This document shows, piece after piece, positions 1-5,536 of a stretch of 6,691 nt of DNA. Source of the DNA: Flavobacterium sp. (GTDB taxonomy: Bacteria; Bacteroidota; Bacteroidia; Flavobacteriales; Flavobacteriaceae); contig JASLHL010000101.1 of the NCBI GenBank assembly GCA_030152225.1, positions 1 to 6,691 on the forward strand, given 5' to 3'. How positions within the stretch are numbered: the stretch's first letter is position 1; the number at the start of each line of letters is the position of its first letter. The notes beneath the pieces are model-generated. The model searched no databases. It had not been told where the DNA came from and saw nothing but the letters and a program-made list of their open reading frames with translations. The translations under genes were made by a program, and so were the position numbers.

Positions 1-35
1 CGATTTTTTTTAATTTGTTGAACGTTGACTTTCAT
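1..35 (-). CDS. Possible N-terminus of a leftward gene, cut by the window edge
   Basis: On the minus strand an ATG at 35-33 opens a frame that stays open to the window edge: 11 codons reading MKVNVQQIKKN. The composition (Lys, Asn, Gln and Ile rich) fits a flavobacterial N-terminus, and the upstream sequence is A/T-rich as is common for starts in this phylum. It would be codirectional with the globin gene, about 90 bp downstream of its stop. No family can be recognised from 11 residues, and an open frame this short can arise by chance, so this is a weak call. Confidence 0.3.
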   Translation of the reverse strand, partial: MKVNVQQIKKN

Positions 36-79
36 AGGAAAATTGAATTTTTATGGTCAACCTATGTCAGGGACGTACA

Positions 80-128
80 CCCATCTCCCATCTCCCATCT
101 CCCATCTCCCATCTCCCATCTCCCATCA
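80..128. repeat. Perfect 7-bp tandem repeat, six copies plus one variant, abutting the globin stop
   Basis: On the plus strand the unit CCCATCT is repeated six times without a mismatch (80-121) and followed by the variant CCCATCA (122-128). Read in the direction of the globin mRNA (minus strand), the first unit is TGATGGG, whose TGA is the globin stop codon itself, followed by six AGATGGG units. The minus strand therefore has seven GGG runs at exact 7-nt spacing with 4-nt AGAT loops. That satisfies the usual intramolecular G-quadruplex pattern (four G3 runs with loops of 1-7). Because 7 is not a multiple of 3, the repeat changes frame every unit, which argues against its being coding. Related heptads occur at 2975-3009 and 3130-3164. 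Confidence 0.95.
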
Positions 129-497
129 TCCATTCCTAAAATACTCAATTTTACTTAAAAACATGGCTGCCATGCGTTCGGCACGCCATTTCGCTTCTTC
201 GGCAATTTTCCCTTCAAACAATTCATCTACTGTTGTATTAAAAATTTGCTTCCAGCGCTCAAAGTGTTCCGTCTGTACGGGCAGTTTTGCATGGGGTGGA
301 AAAGGTCGTCCGTTATAGGTATGCTCTTCCAGTAATACCGTCTGCCAAAAGGCGTACATCTTCTCTAAATGATAGGGCCATTTTCCCTCCAATCGTTCAT
401 TAAATATGGGGCCAATCAGGTCATCTTGCTGTACTCTGCCGTAAAACGTATTGACCAACAGTTGAATATCTTCTAGGTGTTCTATATCTTTATTCAT
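126..497 (-). CDS. Group III truncated haemoglobin
   Basis: A 123-residue globin, a normal length for the truncated 2-on-2 fold. These are cytoplasmic haem proteins; group III members such as Campylobacter jejuni Ctb bind O2 tightly and are linked to oxygen or nitrosative-stress handling. Visible markers aligned to Ctb from memory are Tyr19 in FYGRV (B10), the LIGPIFN turn at 27-33, His43 in the YHLEKMYAFW block (E7 position), proximal His69 in PPHAKLP (F8), and Trp82 in FERWKQIF (G8). The PHxxLP motif and the HF.RW block after it are characteristic of group III rather than groups I or II. The start is the only sensible Met ahead of helix A. The gene is monocistronic as far as seen, divergent from the DUF2520 gene across 57 bp, and its TGA is part of a heptad repeat. 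The physiological ligand is not predictable here. Confidence 0.93.
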   Translation of the reverse strand: MNKDIEHLEDIQLLVNTFYGRVQQDDLIGPIFNERLEGKWPYHLEKMYAFWQTVLLEEHTYNGRPFPPHAKLPVQTEHFERWKQIFNTTVDELFEGKIAEEAKWRAERMAAMFLSKIEYFRNG

Positions 498-554
498 ACC
501 AATAAATTCTTTTAAATTCTCCGGGCATTCCTATTAAATCTTTATCTTTACCTT
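498..554. promoter_or_regulatory. Divergent promoter region between globin and the DUF2520 operon
   Basis: This 57-bp spacer separates two divergent starts, so by position it should contain at least part of both promoters. The only resemblance to the Bacteroidota -7 element (TAnnTTTG) is TATCTTTA at 543-550, one mismatch, on the plus strand. It lies 4 bp from the ATG at 555 and has no TTTG partner at normal spacing, so it is probably not a functional box for this start. No convincing operator or palindrome was found. The call rests on gene arrangement, not on recognised motifs. Confidence 0.3.
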
Positions 555-1301
555 ATGGTTACAATAACAATTTTAGGATCTGGAAAAGTTGCACACCATC
601 TAATTGCAAACATATTAGATAGTGACCAGTTACACTTACAACAAATATACGCAAGAAATACGAATTCGGTTACCGATTTGGTTCCGGAAAGTATCGTTGT
701 AAACGATATGGCTCAATTACAACCTGCCGATATTTTCATCATTGCAGTAAGCGACAGTGCCATAGAAGAAGTATCTGCCTCTATTCCCCTTGCGAATCAA
801 TTTGTCGTACATACTTCGGGTACGATTCCCATGTCGGCTATCAAATTGGAGCGCAGAGGTGTGATGTATATGTTGCAATCGTTTACCAAAGAAAAAGAGG
901 TAGACTTTACTTCCATTCCCTTTTGTATTGAAGCCAACCACAAGGAGGACTTTCAGCTGTTAGAGCGCATTGCCGTTAGCTTTTCTGAACGCGTGTATAA
1001 AATCTCCTCAGAACAGCGCAAAGCCATCCATTTAGCAGCGGTTTTTGTCAACAACTTTACCAATCATATGTTTACCCTAGGCGAAGAGGTATGTAAAGAA
1101 CATCAAGTACCCTTTGAAATTCTAAAACCATTGATTGCAGAAACGGCAAATAAAATCATGGAATTATCTCCTGTAGAAGCGCAAACAGGTCCAGCATCAA
1201 GAGGCGATCAAAACACGATCAATCAGCACTTAACGCTACTGACGGATAGCACGAAAAAAGAAATTTATCAACTTATCACAAAATCAATACAAAATAGATA
1301 A
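555..1301 (+). CDS. Rossmann-like / DUF2520 domain protein
   Basis: A 248-residue two-domain protein. The N-terminus ITILGSGKVAHHL (about 4-16) is a glycine-rich dinucleotide-binding loop after the first beta strand, typical of the F420/NADP-oxidoreductase-like Rossmann fold. It is followed by DIFIIAVSD and VVHTSGT at strand ends. The C-terminal half carries the DUF2520 hallmarks: HLAAVFVNNFTNHMF (about 159-173), then QTGPASRGDQNTINQHL (about 210-226), a helical domain like the dimerisation domain of 6-phosphogluconate or ketopantoate reductase relatives. An NAD(P)-dependent reductase activity is plausible from the fold, but the substrate is unknown for the family. It is first in a rightward operon, and its TAA shares one base with the ATG of the next gene (TAATG), suggesting translational coupling. 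Its role in the operon is not established. Confidence 0.92.
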   Translation: MVTITILGSGKVAHHLIANILDSDQLHLQQIYARNTNSVTDLVPESIVVNDMAQLQPADIFIIAVSDSAIEEVSASIPLANQFVVHTSGTIPMSAIKLERRGVMYMLQSFTKEKEVDFTSIPFCIEANHKEDFQLLERIAVSFSERVYKISSEQRKAIHLAAVFVNNFTNHMFTLGEEVCKEHQVPFEILKPLIAETANKIMELSPVEAQTGPASRGDQNTINQHLTLLTDSTKKEIYQLITKSIQNR

Positions 1302-1828
1302 TGTCTAAACACTTTAAAGAGATCATGAACGACATCACTACCTTCATATTTGATGTAGATGGCGTTTTAACAGACGGTAAAGTTCACGTTACCAATACTG
1401 GAGATTTATTGAGAATAATGCATATAAAAGATGGATATGCTATCAAAGCCGCCTTAGAAAACGGCTATCGCGTATGTATCATTTCAGGAGGAAGCAATGA
1501 AGGAGTAAAAACAAGATTACACAACCTAGGGGTGAAAGACATTTACTTAGGCGTTTCGAATAAAGTAGAAATCTTTAAAAAATACTGTACAGAACACAAC
1601 CTGCAAGCAGCAGAGATCTTGTATATGGGGGATGATATTCCCGATTATCACGTGATGCAACACGTAGCACTACCTACAGCACCACAGGATGCCTCACCAG
1701 AGATTAAGCGTATCTCCCGCTATATTTCACACAAAAATGGCGGTGAAGGAGCTGTAAGAGAAGTAATTGAACAAGTGATGAAAACCCAACAAAAATGGTT
1801 TCAACACTTTGATGCTAAATACGATTAA
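1301..1828 (+). CDS. kdsC: KdsC-like HAD phosphatase (3-deoxy-D-manno-octulosonate 8-phosphate phosphatase family)
   Basis: A 175-residue capless HAD phosphatase. KdsC hydrolyses Kdo-8-phosphate to Kdo and phosphate, a cytoplasmic step toward the lipopolysaccharide inner core. HAD motif I is FDVDGVLTDG with nucleophile Asp18 and acid/base Asp20. Motif II is Ser62 in IISGG, motif III Lys88, and motif IV GDDIPD with Asp111, Asp112 and Asp115 for Mg2+. The C-terminal GGEGAVREV (about 147-155) is the tail conserved in KdsC, which inserts near the neighbouring active site of the tetramer. E. coli KdsC is about 188 residues, so this is full length. The ATG at 1301 overlaps the preceding stop by one base; Met9 is an alternative start. 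Close relatives in this subfamily act on other sugar acids such as neuraminate 9-phosphate, so the exact substrate is inferred. Confidence 0.88.
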   Translation: MSKHFKEIMNDITTFIFDVDGVLTDGKVHVTNTGDLLRIMHIKDGYAIKAALENGYRVCIISGGSNEGVKTRLHNLGVKDIYLGVSNKVEIFKKYCTEHNLQAAEILYMGDDIPDYHVMQHVALPTAPQDASPEIKRISRYISHKNGGEGAVREVIEQVMKTQQKWFQHFDAKYD

Positions 1829-1839
1829 CCCCTCTGTAT

Positions 1840-2424
1840 ATGCCCTATCAAATACTCCATAACTATGCGATTGTATTAGGATCAAATTCGCCCAGACGCA
1901 AGCAATTTCTCACCGATTTAGGATTGACCTTTGTTGTTCGCGCTTCGGATATAGACGAAATTTATCCACCCGAACTCCAACGAGAACAAATCACCGATTT
2001 TATTGCGCGATTAAAAGCTTCTTCTATTGCTCTTGAGCATGATAAAGAAATACTAATCACTAGCGATACAACGGTTTGGAATGAAGGAAAGTCACTAGGT
2101 AAGCCCCAAGATCGGGAAGAAGCTATCGCTATGCTTCAAAGCTTATCGGGCAAAATGCATGAAGTAATTACGTCCATTTGCCTTAAAACCACGCAAAAAG
2201 AACATACTTTTCACGCGGTAACAGAAGTTCACTTTTCGAAACTGACAGCAGCGCAAATCGACTATTACGTCGATCAGTACAAGCCCTATGACAAAGCAGG
2301 GGCATACGGAATTCAAGAGTGGATTGGCCTTGTGGGAATTGAACGCATCAATGGTTCGTATACCAATATTGTTGGTTTACCAACAACGCAATTAATGAAA
2401 GAATTACTACTGTTTATTAAATAG
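1840..2424 (+). CDS. maf: Maf family nucleoside triphosphate pyrophosphatase
   Basis: A 194-residue Maf/YhdE-type protein of normal length. These cytoplasmic enzymes cleave nucleoside triphosphates to monophosphate plus pyrophosphate, removing non-canonical or excess nucleotides; older annotation calls them septum formation proteins. Visible motifs are LGSNSPRRKQFL (13-24), the catalytic-acid region ITSDTTVW with Asp76, GKP at 87-89, LSGKMHEVITSICL (102-115) and the C-terminal YKPYDKAGAYGIQEWIG (147-163) with INGSYTNIVGLP. The GIQE segment with Gln159 resembles the YhdE branch (dTTP/UTP pyrophosphatase) more than YceF (7-methyl-GTP), but that assignment is from memory of the subfamilies. It starts 11 bp after the KdsC-like stop and ends 8 bp before the channel gene, so it is internal to the operon. 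Confidence 0.93.
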   Translation: MPYQILHNYAIVLGSNSPRRKQFLTDLGLTFVVRASDIDEIYPPELQREQITDFIARLKASSIALEHDKEILITSDTTVWNEGKSLGKPQDREEAIAMLQSLSGKMHEVITSICLKTTQKEHTFHAVTEVHFSKLTAAQIDYYVDQYKPYDKAGAYGIQEWIGLVGIERINGSYTNIVGLPTTQLMKELLLFIK

Positions 2425-2432
2425 ATAAAAAA

Positions 2433-2969
2433 ATGCCTGAAGGATATTTATTGAAAGCCATAATTACGGCAATCGCGTTTCTTATTTACTTGATATCTCG
2501 AAAGATAATCAACAGTATTATCCATTCTTTTTCAAAGAAATCCGACATGAAAGAAGGACGCGAAGCGGTGGTAATCCGCCTGTTTAACATCCTACTCGTC
2601 GTGTTGCTCGTCGTTATTATCTTCACCATATGGGGGGTTGAAAAAGACAATATTTGGCTAACACTCACTTCTGTTTTTACCGTTATCGGTGTAGCCATGT
2701 TTGCCCAGTGGTCGTTGTTGAGCAATATCACTGCTGGTATTTTGCTTTTCTTTTCCTTTCCCTTTCGCATTGGGGATATTATTCGAATTCAGGATAAAGA
2801 TTTCCCAACAGAAGCGAGAATTGTCGACATCAAAGCCTTTTACATTCTATTGGTCACCAAAGACGGGGAGCAAATCTCCTACCCCAATAACTTACTCTTA
2901 CAAAAGGGAATCGTTATCTTGAGTCCAGATCACTTTGAAACTCATACAAATAGTACGTTACAGGAGTAA
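2433..2969 (+). CDS. Short MscS-type mechanosensitive channel domain protein
   Basis: A 178-residue inner-membrane protein with three predicted membrane segments at about 5-23, 48-68 and 78-108. The third segment, with VIGVAMFAQWSLLSNITAG then FPFRIGD, matches the pore-lining helix of MscS and its PFxxGD exit. A beta domain follows (about 115-165: IRIQDKDF, EARIVDIKAFYILL, ISYPNNLLLQKGI). MscS channels open under membrane tension and release solutes on osmotic downshock. The protein stops soon after the beta domain, so it lacks the C-terminal alpha/beta part of the cytoplasmic cage present in the roughly 286-residue E. coli MscS. There is no sign of a frameshift, so this appears to be a natural short form. 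It is the last gene of the rightward operon and is followed by heptad DNA and a strong terminator. Confidence 0.88.
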   Translation: MPEGYLLKAIITAIAFLIYLISRKIINSIIHSFSKKSDMKEGREAVVIRLFNILLVVLLVVIIFTIWGVEKDNIWLTLTSVFTVIGVAMFAQWSLLSNITAGILLFFSFPFRIGDIIRIQDKDFPTEARIVDIKAFYILLVTKDGEQISYPNNLLLQKGIVILSPDHFETHTNSTLQE

Positions 2970-2974
2970 TAGAA

Positions 2975-3009
2975 GTGATGGGTGATAAGTGATGCGTAAA
3001 GGGTAGGTT
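2975..3009 (+). repeat. Degenerate 7-bp repeat after the MscS-type gene
   Basis: Beginning five bases after the channel stop codon, five consecutive 7-mers can be laid out: GTGATGG, GTGATAA, GTGATGC, GTAAAGG and GTAGGTT. The first three are clearly related; the last two keep only the GT/GTA start. Shifted by one base, the first unit is TGATGGG, identical to the first heptad of the globin tract (122-128 on the minus strand), in the same orientation relative to the upstream gene. The three TGA triplets at 2976, 2983 and 2990 fall in three different frames. Confidence 0.7.
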
Positions 3010-3031
3010 TTTCAATACGAGAAAAAACATA

Positions 3032-3078
3032 CAATAAACAAAAAAGCTTGAGACTATCTCAAGCTTTTTTGTTTATTG
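3032..3078. terminator. Bidirectional intrinsic terminator, 22-bp perfect stem
   Basis: The arms 3032-3053 and 3057-3078 are perfect reverse complements (22 bp) around a 3-nt loop CTA. The core is GCTTGAGA (3046-3053) pairing with TCTCAAGC (3057-3064), flanked by A6 at 3040-3045 and T6 at 3065-3070. Each strand therefore presents a hairpin followed by a T-run. It sits between the convergent MscS-type and TRIC genes and can terminate both transcripts. The outer part of both arms is made of the same CAAnnnn heptads seen at 3065-3113, which lengthens the stem beyond what termination needs. Confidence 0.93.
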
Positions 3079-3113
3079 CTCCTTGTTTATTGCTCTTTGT
3101 TATTTGTTATTTG
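3065..3113 (-). repeat. Seven CAA-phased heptads running into the terminator
   Basis: Read on the minus strand (sense of the TRIC mRNA) from 3113 down to 3065, the sequence divides into seven 7-mers that all begin CAA: CAAATAA twice, CAAAGAG, CAATAAA, CAAGGAG, CAATAAA, CAAAAAA. The last two form one arm of the terminator hairpin, and the opposite strand repeats the last two as its other arm. The 14-bp unit TTGTTTATTGCTC(C/T) is duplicated on the plus strand at 3069-3082 and 3083-3096. Confidence 0.75.
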
Positions 3114-3129
3114 CGCGGTTTGAATGGCT

Positions 3130-3164
3130 TATCGACTCATCACTGTCAACCGTAAACCATAAAC
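3130..3164 (-). repeat. Five GT-phased heptads starting at the TRIC stop codon
   Basis: On the minus strand, starting with the last base of the TRIC stop codon (3164) and reading leftward, five 7-mers begin with GT: GTTTATG, GTTTACG, GTTGACA, GTGATGA and GTCGATA. GTGATGA is close to the GTGATGG heptad after the MscS-type gene. The units are diverged, so the call depends on the shared phase and on similarity to the other two tracts. A 16-bp unphased stretch (3114-3129) separates it from the CAA heptads. Confidence 0.6.
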
Positions 3165-3781
3165 TATTCCTCCTGTTCGTGGGCAAAAGGCAAGCTCCAT
3201 TTATAGCGCACGGCAAACAAGCGCAACGCAATAATACTTCCAGCTGTGGTGATATAGATTACTTCCTTATTCACCTGATAGTGATCCAATAGATAATAAA
3301 CACAACCGCCGAAAATACAAGCGGTGGCATAAATCTCTTTTTTAAAGATAATGGGAATTTGGTTCGCTAAAATATCGCGGATTACTCCCCCAAAACAAGC
3401 GGTTATAGTTCCCAAAGCAATACAAAAAACAGGATGTAACCCTACAGACATTCCCTTAGCAATACCGATTAAGGTAAAAACGGCAATTCCGATTGTATCA
3501 AATAAAAACAGGGAGTAGCGCAAAATAGTAAAGCGCTTATAAAACACTAAAGCGAGAAACACGCCTAAGAAGGTCGCGTAAAAATAATTCAGATCCGTTA
3601 ACCAGAACACAGGTGTAATACCGATCATCATATCGCGTATGGTTCCTCCTCCAACGGCAGTTGCAAATGCCAAAATAATCATTCCGAACAGATCTAACTT
3701 GCGTTCGCGCCCTGCTAATGCTCCGGAAATAGCGAATGCCATTGTTCCGAGCAAATCTAAAATCTCAAAAAAACTCAACAT
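3164..3781 (-). CDS. TRIC family / UPF0126 cation channel protein
   Basis: A 205-residue polytopic inner-membrane protein of the family formerly called UPF0126 (E. coli YicG/YadS relatives), now grouped with trimeric intracellular cation channels. Prokaryotic members form trimers conducting monovalent cations such as K+; some have been annotated as glycine transporters. The internal duplication is visible. Repeat 1 is LDLLGTMAFAISGALAG (9-25) followed by GGGTIRDMM (44-52). Repeat 2 is LFDTIGIAVFTLIGIAKG (93-110) followed by GGVIRDIL (131-138). About seven membrane segments are expected, with a short charged tail (HEQEE). It begins 9 bp after the RDD gene stop and is almost certainly cotranscribed with it, ending at the shared terminator. 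The transported ion is not shown by the sequence. Confidence 0.92.
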   Translation of the reverse strand: MLSFFEILDLLGTMAFAISGALAGRERKLDLFGMIILAFATAVGGGTIRDMMIGITPVFWLTDLNYFYATFLGVFLALVFYKRFTILRYSLFLFDTIGIAVFTLIGIAKGMSVGLHPVFCIALGTITACFGGVIRDILANQIPIIFKKEIYATACIFGGCVYYLLDHYQVNKEVIYITTAGSIIALRLFAVRYKWSLPFAHEQEE

Positions 3782-3790
3782 GAAAATTTA

Positions 3791-4534
3791 TTATTCTTTA
3801 CCAGTATAATGGCTGTAGTCCTTGAGGACTAATTCAACAAACGCTTGATTACTCAATTCCAACTTGCCTTTGTCAATCCCCAATTCTGATTCCAATTTAC
3901 GGGCTAAAGCTTTAATTAATGAAAAATCTTGACTCCCTTTATAACGGAGATAAATCTCTTGGACTACGCCAATATCTGCATCCGATAAGCGGATGACTTG
4001 TGGCAATACAGGAATATACTCCTCCTCTACTTCACGGAAGATCGTAGTGCCTATATTAATTCTATTCTTTGTACTAATGACGGTTGTACCAGCAAAAATA
4101 TCCCCTAAACGCTGGCTATTTTGCGTAAAAATAATGCTAAAAATAGCGACAATACCATTGGAGGCTAAAATATCTAATACGCGCATGATCCATCGAACAA
4201 AGTAGTCGACAATCGTCGCTTGATACCCATCGATTTTAATGACCTTAATACCCATAATTTTTTTCCCAGGCGTTTCTCCTTGCATGGCTACTTCAAAAAA
4301 AACGCTATAAAAAATAATAGGCAGTGCAACAACCACCCAATAGGCATTATAAGACCAAGAATCACTATTAAAATAATCAGACCATTGAAACAGGTGATCA
4401 ACGTAATAGAACACAATCATATACAAAACTTTAAAGATCATATCCAACATAAAAGCCAAGATACGCTCCCCTATAGCGGCAGCTTTAAAATCTATTTCTA
4501 TGTTTTGTGTTGTATTTATTGTTAATTTAGCCAT
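3791..4534 (-). CDS. RDD family integral membrane protein
   Basis: A 247-residue RDD-domain protein. The signature residues are Arg24 and Asp31 in IGERILAFMLDMIFK, and Asp145 in QRLGDIFAGTTVI. The loop TPGKKIMGIKV (88-98) is the second conserved block. Membrane segments are at about 28-47, 64-84 and 117-137. After residue 155 comes a soluble, mostly helical tail of about 90 residues (EEEYIPVLPQVIRLSDADIGVV onward, with ALARKLESELGI) that probably lies in the cytoplasm. The molecular function of RDD proteins is mostly unknown; some have been linked to ion or proton transport. It is the first gene of a leftward pair with the TRIC gene and is divergent, by 25 bp, from the SpoIIM-like gene. RDD and SpoIIM genes are frequent neighbours, which supports a shared role. 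Confidence 0.92.
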   Translation of the reverse strand: MAKLTINTTQNIEIDFKAAAIGERILAFMLDMIFKVLYMIVFYYVDHLFQWSDYFNSDSWSYNAYWVVVALPIIFYSVFFEVAMQGETPGKKIMGIKVIKIDGYQATIVDYFVRWIMRVLDILASNGIVAIFSIIFTQNSQRLGDIFAGTTVISTKNRINIGTTIFREVEEEYIPVLPQVIRLSDADIGVVQEIYLRYKGSQDFSLIKALARKLESELGIDKGKLELSNQAFVELVLKDYSHYTGKE

Positions 4535-4545
4535 AATTATATTTT
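4518..4545 (+). promoter_or_regulatory. Weak candidate promoter for the SpoIIM-like operon
   Basis: TATATTTT at 4538-4545 matches the Bacteroidota -7 element TAnnTTTG at seven of eight positions and lies 14 bp ahead of the ATG at 4560. An upstream ATTG at 4518-4521 is an imperfect -33 element, with a 16-bp spacer that is shorter than usual. In AT-rich DNA such matches are common. The arrangement would place the upstream element inside the start of the RDD gene. Confidence 0.2.
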
Positions 4546-4559
4546 TAACTAATCACCTC

Positions 4560-5525
4560 ATGAGAGAAGTTGCGTTTATTAAAAAAAACAAAGAGCTCTG
4601 GCTTTCATATGAAAAGGCCCTTTATTCTTCGCAAACGCAAAAACCAGACTATCTTGCTGAATTATACATGCAAATCATGAACGATTTAGCATATGCCAAG
4701 ACTTTTTACCCAAAGAGCAAAATTACACAATATTTAAACAGTTTGGCCATACAAACCTACCAAAAAATATATAAAACAAAACGAATTGAAGAAAGTAGAG
4801 TGAAACGCTTTTTTCTTTTGGATGTTCCCCTAACCGTTTATCGACATAAGCGCAAGCTAAACTTCACTCTTTTGGTTTTTGTACTATTCGTTGCAATCGG
4901 AGTTATATCAACCCATTATGATCCTGAATTCGCGCGTAATGTATTGGGTGATTCCTATGTAAACCAAACGCTGGACAACATTAAAAATGAGGACGCTATG
5001 GCGATTTACCAATCGGGAAGTACCTGGGGTAGTTTTATTGGAATCACAGCCAATAATTTATACGTGGGGTTGCGCTTCTTTTTATTTGGCTTAACCGCAG
5101 GCTTAGGAACGCTCCTCTTTCTTTTGTACAACAGTGTTATGTTGGGAACCTTTCAGTATTTTTTCGTCAATGAACACGCCTTTATGGACAGTGTAAGGGG
5201 AATTTGGTTACACGGAGCCCTTGAGATCACAGCAATGGTGGTCGAAGCATTTGCTGGAATCGTCTTAGGCGCTAGTATGTTATTTCCCAAAACACTTTCG
5301 CGCTTAAATTCACTCAAAATAGGGTTTAAAGATGCCTTAGCTATCTTCATCGCTACCGTGCCCTTTACTATCCTAGCTGGATTTATTGAAGGCTTTATTA
5401 CGCGACATGCCAAAGCCATGCCCGATATACTGAATTACGCCATTATCTTGGGAACTTTTAGTCTTATCTTTTTTTATTTCTTCCTATATCCCAAACGCCT
5501 AGCTAAAAAACTAAACCTATTATAA
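4560..5525 (+). CDS. SpoIIM / DUF95 family membrane protein
   Basis: A 321-residue protein with an N-terminal helical cytoplasmic part (1-98, rich in Lys, Tyr and Gln) and then the SpoIIM/DUF95 membrane domain. Segments lie at about 100-117, 160-200 (two helices), 218-240, 258-278 and 290-310. Family markers are GITANNLYVGLRFFLFGLTAG (161-181), NSVMLGTF (191-198), HGALEITAMVVEAFAG (218-233) and IEGFITRH (276-283). SpoIIM of Bacillus takes part in engulfment with a peptidoglycan hydrolase complex, but this organism does not sporulate and the general role of the family is unknown. The frame is open from 4500, but an ATG there would overlap the RDD start and add an implausible hydrophobic leader. 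The ATG at 4560 gives the family-like start MREVAFIKKNKELW. It is followed by a membrane protein gene after 11 bp. Confidence 0.9.
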   Translation: MREVAFIKKNKELWLSYEKALYSSQTQKPDYLAELYMQIMNDLAYAKTFYPKSKITQYLNSLAIQTYQKIYKTKRIEESRVKRFFLLDVPLTVYRHKRKLNFTLLVFVLFVAIGVISTHYDPEFARNVLGDSYVNQTLDNIKNEDAMAIYQSGSTWGSFIGITANNLYVGLRFFLFGLTAGLGTLLFLLYNSVMLGTFQYFFVNEHAFMDSVRGIWLHGALEITAMVVEAFAGIVLGASMLFPKTLSRLNSLKIGFKDALAIFIATVPFTILAGFIEGFITRHAKAMPDILNYAIILGTFSLIFFYFFLYPKRLAKKLNLL

Positions 5526-5536
5526 AAACAATTGCT

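Noticed and set aside
23..66. Short inverted repeats (GTTGAC/GTCAAC and CATAGG/CCTATG) left of the heptad tract
   Set aside because: Arms are only 6 bp with long AT-rich loops and overlap each other; no T-run follows, so there is no good terminator or operator, and chance is likely.
80..128. CRISPR-like array
   Set aside because: The repeat is a 7-bp unit with no spacers and no cas genes nearby; it is a simple tandem repeat.
25..318. Open frame of 97 codons on the plus strand across the heptad tract
   Set aside because: It is antisense to the globin 3' half, its middle (HLPSPISHLPSPISHH) is simply the translated 7-bp repeat, and it shows no family features.
3083..3292. Plus-strand open frame of 69 codons in and after the terminator region
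   Set aside because: It starts in the heptad DNA downstream of the terminator and runs antisense into the TRIC gene; its low-complexity start and lack of domain features mark it as chance.
4500..4559. 20-codon N-terminal extension of the SpoIIM-like protein from an ATG at 4500
   Set aside because: It would overlap the first codons of the divergent RDD gene and prepend a hydrophobic segment not expected in front of the soluble N-terminal region; the ATG at 4560 gives a sensible start.
4553..4559. GAGGTGA on the minus strand, resembling a Shine-Dalgarno for the RDD gene
   Set aside because: It lies 18 nt from the RDD ATG, too far to act as a normal ribosome binding site, and starts in this phylum generally lack such motifs.
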